From the NCBI GenBank assembly GCA_029243925.1, contig JAQWRC010000359.1, positions 1 through 5,359 on the forward strand: a stretch of 5,359 nucleotides of DNA, written 5' to 3'. Below the pieces are notes generated by a model. It saw nothing but the letters and a program-made list of their open reading frames with translations. It made no database searches and was not told where the DNA came from. This stretch comes from Phycisphaerales bacterium (GTDB taxonomy: Bacteria; Planctomycetota; Phycisphaerae; Phycisphaerales; SM1A02). The position numbers and the translations under genes were made by a program. Positions 1 to 5,359 of this stretch are shown one piece after another; within the stretch, counting starts at the first letter, position 1; each line of letters opens with the position of its first letter.

Positions 1-1328
1 CAATGCTGGAAGGCGTCGATGGTGGCAATCCAGGAGAGCGTACGAACGATGCCCTCCAGATGCGTCCGCCGGGCCCGATTTGCTGCATCGCTGTCATAGA
101 ACTCGTCCAGATATGGATGCGCAAGCAGTTCCATGCTCATCGAAGCCACTTCCGCAAACTCGATCGGGAGAAAATGCGTGCGGTAGGCGACCAGTGGTTC
201 ATCGCGGGACAGCATCGCATGAAAGGCGTGACCGGCCTCGTGCACCATGGTTTCAAGATCACGCTGCAGACCGGCGGCGTTCATGAAGATGAACGGCACA
301 CGTCTGCGATCTCGATCGTATTGGTACCCACCGGGCGCCTTCCCCTTGCGGGACTCGAGGTCGAGACAGTCTCCGCTTCGTAGTGAATCGAACATCGTGC
401 CAAGTGAACCGTCCATGCGATGGAACATCGCGGAAGTCCGCTCGACCATTTCATCCGCATTCTCGAAGGGCCGGAGTGGATCGCGTCCCTGTACGTCGAC
501 ATCGAGATCCCATGGACGAAGCGAATCAACACCAAGTGCCGAGGTCCGCTCCGCATTGAGCGTGTGGTACACGGGCACGCAGATCTCACGCGCAGCCTGA
601 TGGAACTGCTGGCAGTCGGCAGGGGTGTAGTCGAAGCGATGCATCGAGGCGAATGCATACTCCATGAAGTTCTCGTGCCCGGCGTTGATCGCCACCTCAT
701 GTCGAAGCTTGACCATCTGATCGAACAGATCATCGATCCGTTCGTGATCGACGTACCGCCTCTGCACGATGGCAGACCAGGCCGATTCACGGACCGATCG
801 GTCCGTCACCTGCACGAACCTCGCCATCTGGGGCATGGTCCGCTCCTCACCTTGGAAATCGACCATCATGGCGCCGTTGATTTCGTCGTACTGCTGCCCG
901 AGTTTCGAGTCCTCGGTCTGCAGGGGTATGTTCTCCTCGCGGAAGAGCGTCACATCGGCATCGAGATTGCGAAGGTAGACGCCGTATCGATCCTGATCGA
1001 GATCATCGACGAACGGGCACTGCACGATCCGCCGGTCAAGTTGGAAGGACACTTCCTTCAACTTCGGCTCCACGTTCTCGACATAGTCGAGGTACGCCTT
1101 GTTGGCCGCCTCGTCATCGGTGTGGCAGGTCATGCGGATGTAGATGTTGGCCTGCGCTTCACTCGCCGCGGCATCCAATTCGCTGCGATCGATGAGGAGT
1201 TGGCTGAGGCATCCGGCGCATTTGAGCTCTCGTTCGATGAGCGCTTTGTACAGAGGTTCGATTTGCCCCCAATCACTGCCATCGAGGTCAGCTGGCACGA
1301 AGTCGTTGGGTGGTGGATAGGTCGTCAT
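1..1328 (-). CDS. M3-family zinc oligoendopeptidase (PepF-like), C-terminus cut off by the window edge
   Basis: A zinc metallopeptidase that cleaves short peptides in the cytoplasm; no signal peptide or membrane segment is seen. The frame is open from the ATG at 1328 to the left edge, giving 442 residues. The active-site helix reads HEAGHAFH (His363, Glu364, His367), the HExGHxxH form typical of family M3, and Glu393 in FAEVAS is the expected third zinc ligand. The stretch before it (KAPGGYQ, then VPFIFMNAAG) and the last visible residues (ATIDAFQH, next codon probably Trp) match the conserved core of oligoendopeptidases. Family members are usually about 560-600 residues, so roughly 120-150 C-terminal residues lie outside the window. 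The start overlaps the ispE stop codon by 4 bases, and upstream there is only a weak GGA-type ribosome site, so translation is probably coupled to ispE. The family call is firm; the exact substrate is unknown, and the pepF name would be a guess. Confidence 0.93.
   Translation of the reverse strand, partial: MTTYPPPNDFVPADLDGSDWGQIEPLYKALIERELKCAGCLSQLLIDRSELDAAASEAQANIYIRMTCHTDDEAANKAYLDYVENVEPKLKEVSFQLDRRIVQCPFVDDLDQDRYGVYLRNLDADVTLFREENIPLQTEDSKLGQQYDEINGAMMVDFQGEERTMPQMARFVQVTDRSVRESAWSAIVQRRYVDHERIDDLFDQMVKLRHEVAINAGHENFMEYAFASMHRFDYTPADCQQFHQAAREICVPVYHTLNAERTSALGVDSLRPWDLDVDVQGRDPLRPFENADEMVERTSAMFHRMDGSLGTMFDSLRSGDCLDLESRKGKAPGGYQYDRDRRRVPFIFMNAAGLQRDLETMVHEAGHAFHAMLSRDEPLVAYRTHFLPIEFAEVASMSMELLAHPYLDEFYDSDAANRARRTHLEGIVRTLSWIATIDAFQH
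1325..1328 (-). other. ATGA stop/start overlap joining ispE to the M3 peptidase
   Basis: The TGA stop of ispE (1327-1325) and the ATG of the peptidase (1328-1326) share bases in an ATGA. No strong Shine-Dalgarno sequence is visible before the second ATG. This arrangement normally means one transcript with translational coupling by re-initiation. Confidence 0.9.
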
Positions 1329-2233
1329 GGCGTGGTTTCCAGAAGGTCCGGTTCGAGCGTACAGGTTGTCACTGCCACTGCGGGCACATCAAAGTGATCA
1401 TGCACTGCAGCCGCCAGAGCGCCCGCATGCATGGAATCTGAACAGGGTATGAAGAGCGTGGAACCACTGCCACTGATGTGCACTGGCTCGTCCGTATAGG
1501 CCCTCAAGCGGGCGTGAAGATCGTGCAATGCAGGCTCAACGGTCATGGCCGGTCCGGCCAGGTCATTGAAGAAGGACGTGCCGTCTGGACAGGCTGCCGC
1601 CAGAGCTTCAACCTCTCCACCCCGAAATGAGGACCGTGGAAGATCATCAAATGCGTTGTAGACCACTCCGGTCGAACAGGAGAATGATGGAAGCACAAGC
1701 ACCGCAGACAGGACGGGAAGCGTTGCATGCGATTCAATCGTCTCGCCCAACCCCCGCACCAATGCACTGCCACCATGCAGCAGAAACGAGACATCACTGC
1801 CCAGTGATGCCGCCAAAGCATGCAGGTCCTCGTCCGGGATTTTCAGATCAAAGAGGCTGTTGACGGCCCGAAGCATTCCGGCAGCATCTGAAGAACCGCC
1901 GCCGAGGCCACCGCCAACGGGGATGCGTTTCGTGAGCTTCATCTGAATCGGCAGGGGGCGGCCCACATGCTGTTCGACCGCCTGATGGGCCCTGACCGCG
2001 AGATCATCACGAATGGACCAGTCGATTTCAGCTTGCTGAGGAGCATTTTCATCCCAAAGTACGGCATACCGAGATAAATCGCCGGGATCGAGCATTGTCA
2101 CGACAAGGTCGTCTGCAAAATCGACCGTAACCATCCAGGAGGATATTGGATGGAATCCGTCCTCACGTGGAGCATCAACAGCCAAAGCAAGATTCAACTT
2201 GGCAGGACAACTTGTCGTAATGCGGTGTCGCAT
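1325..2233 (-). CDS. ispE: 4-diphosphocytidyl-2-C-methyl-D-erythritol kinase (IspE)
   Basis: A cytoplasmic GHMP-family kinase that phosphorylates the 2-hydroxyl of 4-diphosphocytidyl-2-C-methylerythritol with ATP, in the non-mevalonate (MEP) route to isopentenyl diphosphate. With the ATG start it has 302 residues, close to the usual 280-310. It shows, in order: PAKLNLAL near residue 10 with the substrate-site Lys12; DGFHPISS (usually DGYHEL); the glycine-rich ATP loop PVGGGLGGGSSDAA at about 105-118; LGSDVSFLL with the probable catalytic Asp147; FFNDL near 221; and ISGSGSTLF near 254-262. All GHMP motifs are intact. Two starts are possible: ATG at 2233 or an in-frame GTG at 2242, with in-frame TAG TAG stops just upstream of the GTG. 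An AGTAGG sequence (2250-2245) lies 11 bases before the ATG but only 2 before the GTG, so ATG is preferred. It is the first gene of a likely two-gene operon with the M3 peptidase. Confidence 0.96.
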   Translation of the reverse strand: MRHRITTSCPAKLNLALAVDAPREDGFHPISSWMVTVDFADDLVVTMLDPGDLSRYAVLWDENAPQQAEIDWSIRDDLAVRAHQAVEQHVGRPLPIQMKLTKRIPVGGGLGGGSSDAAGMLRAVNSLFDLKIPDEDLHALAASLGSDVSFLLHGGSALVRGLGETIESHATLPVLSAVLVLPSFSCSTGVVYNAFDDLPRSSFRGGEVEALAAACPDGTSFFNDLAGPAMTVEPALHDLHARLRAYTDEPVHISGSGSTLFIPCSDSMHAGALAAAVHDHFDVPAVAVTTCTLEPDLLETTP

Positions 2234-2244
2234 AAAGGACACAG

Positions 2245-2250
2245 CCTACT
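2245..2250 (-). promoter_or_regulatory. Weak ribosome binding site for ispE
   Basis: AGTAGG on the minus strand ends 11 bases before the ATG at 2233 and 2 bases before the alternative GTG at 2242. Neither spacing is ideal, but 11 is far more workable than 2, so it supports the ATG start. Confidence 0.4.
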
Positions 2251-2291
2251 AGGTGATGCGAGAGGATGTGGTTAGAATCGATTTCAACGCC

Positions 2292-2298
2292 AAAGGGG
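2292..2298 (+). promoter_or_regulatory. Ribosome binding site that decides the start of the FHA-protease gene
   Basis: AAAGGGG lies 6 bases before the ATG at 2305, a normal Shine-Dalgarno spacing. The in-frame upstream ATG at 2266 has a purine-rich GAGAGG directly abutting it with no spacing. The 13 residues between the two ATGs also look unlike the start of an FHA domain. The downstream ATG is therefore the better start. Confidence 0.65.
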
Positions 2299-2304
2299 CC
2301 CACC

Positions 2305-4593
2305 ATGCCATTACACGTCACATTTCTTGATGGTCCGAATGCAAACCAGTCATTGCAGTTCACGGACGATATCGAGCAAATTCAACTGGGGCGTGACCCT
2401 GAGCGATGCCAGGTTGTCTTTCCTCCGGACTTGACGATGGTTGGACGCGAGCACTGCACGATCACACGAAGCAGCGGTCGCTACTTTCTGGAAATGGGCT
2501 CGGACCGGGCCGTGCAACTCAATGGCACGCTCGTCGAAGGCGGCTGCATTCTTCCACTGGAATCAGAACTGCAAATCGGCCCTAAAGGACCAAAGCTCGC
2601 CGTCAGTTGGGAGAAGAATGCCGGACTCGCCGCCACGACACCTCAGGAAATTGATCCAGAGGAAATTGCACGGCGCGCATCGAGGCCAGCTCGAGAAGCA
2701 CAACTTGATGCACAGGCGAGCACGGCCAAACGAAACACCCTCGGCGGATTGGTTGCATTGCTCTTCGTCGTCGCCGCAGTGTTCCTGATCCTGCAAACTC
2801 AAGTCGATGTCGTCACCAAGCAAGTCGCTGGCGTCGATCGCCTGGAACAAAAATATGCCCAACTGGCGGCCAACAGCGGCAACGATGCGTTGCAAGCTGC
2901 ACTGCAACAGGCTGCGAACTCGACGTATCTGGTCATCTATCAGAAATCAGATGGCAGTGAGCTCGGGTTCGGAACGGCATGGGTCGTTGCTCCGGGCACG
3001 TTGGCAACAAATGCACATGTCGCTGAACGGTTCAACGAAATCGGAAGCAAGGCACGCATGCTGCTTCGTTCGGCGAGTCGCGAGGGCAGTGACCCCGTGA
3101 ACATCAACGTCGCCGGCATTGAAGTGCACCCAGGCTATGGCGAATTCGCCGATCTGTGGCGCGGCTATGTACCGGTGCGATTCAACGCGGTGAAGGATAT
3201 GGAGCGTGTACGTTCAGCTGGTTCTGGATGCGACGTAGCCCTGCTGACGATTGCGGCAGGCGATCATGAGCAACTTGCGCCGCCTCTGAAATTGGCCGGC
3301 CCGGAAGTGCATGACGCACTTTCAGCGGGTGAACCCGTGGGATACGTCGGGTATCCGATGGAGAACATGGCCGTCGAAGGCGTCAACCTGCAACGTCCAA
3401 CGCCCCAGATGCAGTTCGGCCGACTGACCGCAATAACCACCGACTTCAATACCTCGGAGGATGAACAGTCTCCTGGGTCACTCAATACGCTGCTGCAACA
3501 TTCATTGCCAGCAACAGGTGGCGCCAGTGGCAGCCCGCTCATCAACAGTCGAGGCGAGGTCGTCGGAGTGCTCAGCGCCGTCAACTTTGCAATGCTTGGA
3601 GATCGACGCATCCCCACCGGCGTCGGCGTGAACTTTGCACAACGATCGAATCTTGTCGGCGAACTGCTCGAAGATGACGAGCGAACCCATGCCATCCGAT
3701 CGTCATTCTGGAATGATGAGATCAAGCAACTCTACGTGTCCGGGAAGGTGGAAGAAAAAGACGTTGATCTGGAAGCGCTTGTCGCAGGTTGGGAATCTCA
3801 GATCTCCATTGATTTCGGCGGTCAGAACTTCATTGAATCCCGTTCCATCAGTGATGGGGTGTTCGATGCTGATTCACTGAACGCCGGTTCACTGGTGCTC
3901 GTTGCAGGCGACACCTTGGGAATGGAGATGTTCGCGAAGGAACTGGAAATCGAGTTGGCTGCCAAGGGCGAATACCTGCTGGCCGCCGAAGCCGATGGCC
4001 CGGTCATATTTGAGTTTGAAGGAACGAACGGTGTGGTCATCAAGGAGTTCATTGAAATTCGACCGGGCCTCAAGGCCATCAGTATTTCCAGTGATGCGGC
4101 CGCAACACTGCGGGGACGCATCCTGCTCGGCACCGACGCACAGGAGATGCGATACACCCTGCGCGAGGCGAACGCCAAGCCCATAACCGCGGAGATCGTG
4201 CTCAAACAGGTCAAGACTGAGTGGCTTGAAGGACTCGAGCGTCGTGACGGAACAACGTTGGAGGCGGTCGAAGTTGGTCGCTGGAACGGCTCCATCGATG
4301 CCAAGCACGACACGCTGCGTGTACATGCCGCCACGCAAGCTTTGAACCTTCAAGAAGCGGGTCCGTATCTGATCACGGCCATCTCGGAAGACCACAAGCC
4401 ACTGGACATGAGACTGGTTCAAACCGGCGCTGATGACCAGAAGGTCGTTGCGGAAGATGATGCGGAGGACTGGTATCCCTGCATCGCCTTCGATTCCAGC
4501 GGGAGCACGAATCTCAAGGCGGAACTCTTTGCACCAGAAGCAGGAACGTCATATCGAATCTGGCTCTTCCGGACAAAGCCCGAGACGAACTGA
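2305..4593 (+). CDS. Membrane-anchored trypsin-like serine protease with N-terminal FHA domain
   Basis: Predicted 762-residue protein; positions count from the ATG at 2305. Residues about 1-102 form an FHA-like domain: LGR (28-30), VGREH (46-50) and LNG (72-74) align with the GR, SRxH and NG landmarks. A charged linker with basic residues (AKRN, 141-144) precedes one hydrophobic helix at about 146-164, followed by a short heptad-like stretch to about 205. The S1 protease domain then shows TNAHV (His238), GCDVALL (Asp310) and GGASGSP (Ser408), a complete catalytic triad. Basic residues before the helix suggest FHA in the cytoplasm and the protease outside. The last 300 residues are not firmly identified; about 670-757 (GPYLITAIS, then AEDDAED and SYRIWLF) resemble a PPC-type beta-sandwich, and 525-610 may be another beta domain. 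The gene diverges from ispE and converges on the HD-GYP gene. Protease and FHA calls are solid; substrate, signal and partner are unknown. An alternative ATG at 2266 would add 13 residues. Confidence 0.88.
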   Translation: MPLHVTFLDGPNANQSLQFTDDIEQIQLGRDPERCQVVFPPDLTMVGREHCTITRSSGRYFLEMGSDRAVQLNGTLVEGGCILPLESELQIGPKGPKLAVSWEKNAGLAATTPQEIDPEEIARRASRPAREAQLDAQASTAKRNTLGGLVALLFVVAAVFLILQTQVDVVTKQVAGVDRLEQKYAQLAANSGNDALQAALQQAANSTYLVIYQKSDGSELGFGTAWVVAPGTLATNAHVAERFNEIGSKARMLLRSASREGSDPVNINVAGIEVHPGYGEFADLWRGYVPVRFNAVKDMERVRSAGSGCDVALLTIAAGDHEQLAPPLKLAGPEVHDALSAGEPVGYVGYPMENMAVEGVNLQRPTPQMQFGRLTAITTDFNTSEDEQSPGSLNTLLQHSLPATGGASGSPLINSRGEVVGVLSAVNFAMLGDRRIPTGVGVNFAQRSNLVGELLEDDERTHAIRSSFWNDEIKQLYVSGKVEEKDVDLEALVAGWESQISIDFGGQNFIESRSISDGVFDADSLNAGSLVLVAGDTLGMEMFAKELEIELAAKGEYLLAAEADGPVIFEFEGTNGVVIKEFIEIRPGLKAISISSDAAATLRGRILLGTDAQEMRYTLREANAKPITAEIVLKQVKTEWLEGLERRDGTTLEAVEVGRWNGSIDAKHDTLRVHAATQALNLQEAGPYLITAISEDHKPLDMRLVQTGADDQKVVAEDDAEDWYPCIAFDSSGSTNLKAELFAPEAGTSYRIWLFRTKPETN

Positions 4594-4615
4594 TCAGGAT
4601 CCGTGTGCATCCTGA
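4594..4615. terminator. Small inverted repeat at the convergent stop codons, possible weak bidirectional terminator
   Basis: TCAGGAT (4594-4600) and ATCCTGA (4609-4615) form a perfect 7-base stem with an 8-base loop, directly after the plus-strand stop codon and over the last codons of the minus-strand gene. Only 3 of the 7 pairs are G-C, and no T tract follows on either strand, so it is not a convincing intrinsic terminator. Its placement exactly where two transcripts meet is the reason to list it. Confidence 0.25.
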
Positions 4616-5359
4616 GCGACGTGCTCCGAGAGCATTCGCTCGTATTCGCTCAGGTCAACCGTCAAGAATGCTGTGGCTAGATCAGGGTCGAACTGCGTCC
4701 CTACGCCACTCCGTATTTCTTCCGTGACGTGATCGATGTCCAATGAGCCACGATAGGCACGCGCCGAACGCATCGCGTCATATGCATCAGCAACCGCAAG
4801 AAGTCGGCCGAAGAATGGGATGGCTTCGCCGGCAAGCCCATCTGGGTAGCCGCCGCCGTCCCAGCGTTCATGGTGCGATCGAACTCCATCAAGCAAACCC
4901 GACAATTGCTGCACGCCATCGAGAATGCGGCAGCCCGTGGCGGGATGCGTCTTGATGACGTCGTATTCCTCGTCCGTCAATCGCGACGGCTTGCGAAGGA
5001 TGGCTTCAGGAATCCCGATCTTTCCAACATCATGAACGAGCCCACAGAGATGCAGCGCATCAAGTTCATCTTTGCCCAGGCCCACGGCGGCACCAAGTGC
5101 ACGACCGAGCCATGCAACACGCTCGGAGTGGCCCCGGGTATAGGTGTCCTTGGCGTCAATTGCCGCGACAAGTGCGCGAACGGTACCCAGCAGAAGATCC
5201 TGTCGCTCCGCGACGAGACGATGCTCGAGATCGGCCCGGGACAGGTTGGCGAAGGCAAGTGATGCCATCTTGGAAACACCGGCGCAATATTCCATGTCTT
5301 CGCGATCAATGGAACGGGTGATGCCCCCGCGGTTGTCGAGGTACAACGCCGCAACGACG
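4594..5359 (-). CDS. GAF-HD-GYP domain protein, probable cyclic-di-GMP phosphodiesterase, N-terminus outside the window
   Basis: The frame stays open to the right edge, so the true start is not visible; a TTG at 5346 would be a false start. The 254 visible residues begin AALYLDNRGG, followed by an acidic stretch and an alpha helix, which is how GAF domains typically end. An HD-GYP domain follows: YTRGHSERV (His77), LVHDVGKIGIP (His109, Asp110), KTHPATG (His138), RSHHERWDGGGYPDGL (His162, His163, GYP 170-172) and VADAYDAM (Asp191). These are the metal ligands and signature of the family, which hydrolyses cyclic-di-GMP to pGpG or GMP. Nothing essential looks missing, so activity is likely but not shown. 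The GAF domain would be an upstream sensor; similar proteins sometimes carry further N-terminal FHA or receiver domains, not visible here. No membrane segment is seen in the visible part. Its stop codon abuts that of the convergent protease gene. Confidence 0.93.
   Translation of the reverse strand, partial: VVAALYLDNRGGITRSIDREDMEYCAGVSKMASLAFANLSRADLEHRLVAERQDLLLGTVRALVAAIDAKDTYTRGHSERVAWLGRALGAAVGLGKDELDALHLCGLVHDVGKIGIPEAILRKPSRLTDEEYDVIKTHPATGCRILDGVQQLSGLLDGVRSHHERWDGGGYPDGLAGEAIPFFGRLLAVADAYDAMRSARAYRGSLDIDHVTEEIRSGVGTQFDPDLATAFLTVDLSEYERMLSEHVAQDAHGS

Larger units (their letters stand above)
2234..2304. promoter_or_regulatory. Divergent intergenic region between ispE and the FHA-protease gene
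   Basis: This is the only real non-coding gap in the window (71 bases), and it must hold both divergent promoters unless these lie inside the genes. On the plus strand TAGAAT (2273-2278) is one base off the -10 consensus, but no acceptable -35 lies 16-18 bases upstream. On the minus strand TTGAAA (2287-2282) could be a -35, but no -10 follows at the right distance. I see no clear operator palindrome. Promoter assignment within it is weak; its role as the shared 5' region follows from gene layout. Confidence 0.5.

Noticed and set aside
281..790. A 169-codon minus-strand frame overlapping the M3 gene in another phase
   Set aside because: It is on the same strand but out of frame with the conserved HEAGHAFH and PFIFMNAAG coding, and its Arg/Ser-rich translation is typical of a shadow frame.
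420..1397. A 325-codon plus-strand open frame lying opposite the M3 peptidase gene
   Set aside because: It lies almost entirely antisense to a gene with intact M3 motifs, its translation shows no recognisable domain, and long antisense frames are common in GC-rich coding DNA.
2273..2287. Promoter-like TAGAAT (plus) and TTGAAA (minus) hexamers
   Set aside because: Neither has a matching partner hexamer at 16-18 bases, so I do not call a promoter; they are mentioned only within the intergenic entry.
2175..2363. A 62-codon minus-strand frame spanning the divergent intergenic region
   Set aside because: It overlaps the starts of both ispE and the FHA-protease gene, has no clear ribosome site and no recognisable sequence features.
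3264..4422. Several minus-strand open frames of 150-177 codons opposite the protease gene
   Set aside because: They are antisense to the protease and C-terminal region, overlap one another, are rich in Ser/Arg/Pro and show no family motif.
4870..5262. A 130-codon plus-strand frame opposite the HD-GYP gene
   Set aside because: The opposite strand carries the full set of HD-GYP motifs, so this frame is a shadow.

Overview
This is a compact bacterial chromosomal window with four protein-coding genes and almost no non-coding DNA. I see no RNA gene, CRISPR array, insertion sequence or repeat array. The base composition is moderately GC-rich. An FHA domain fused to a membrane-anchored serine protease, together with a GAF/HD-GYP protein and this style of M3 oligoendopeptidase, would fit a marine Planctomycetota bacterium, perhaps a Phycisphaerae-like lineage. 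That placement is an inference from protein style, not from a marker gene.

Left half, minus strand: ispE (4-diphosphocytidyl-2-C-methyl-D-erythritol kinase of the MEP isoprenoid pathway) is followed, through a 4-base ATGA stop/start overlap, by an M3-family zinc oligoendopeptidase. The oligoendopeptidase runs off the left edge shortly after its catalytic region. The two genes look like one translationally coupled operon.

Centre, plus strand: a 71-bp divergent intergenic region separates ispE from a 762-residue protein that is the least ordinary item here. It has an N-terminal FHA domain with a degenerate phosphopeptide-binding surface, one transmembrane helix, a short heptad-like stretch, and a trypsin-like protease domain with a complete His-Asp-Ser triad. 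About 300 C-terminal residues follow that I cannot assign firmly; the last part resembles a PPC-type beta-sandwich. The predicted topology puts FHA in the cytoplasm and the protease outside the membrane.

Right end, minus strand: a GAF plus HD-GYP protein (likely cyclic-di-GMP phosphodiesterase family) enters from the right edge and converges on the protease gene. The two stop codons abut with no spacer, forming TGATCA, and a small inverted repeat starts exactly there. All HD-GYP metal-site motifs that I can check are present.

The four genes do not form an obvious single pathway. The strongest lead is the FHA-TM-protease protein as a possible inside-to-outside regulated protease. No wholly new multi-gene system is evident in this window.
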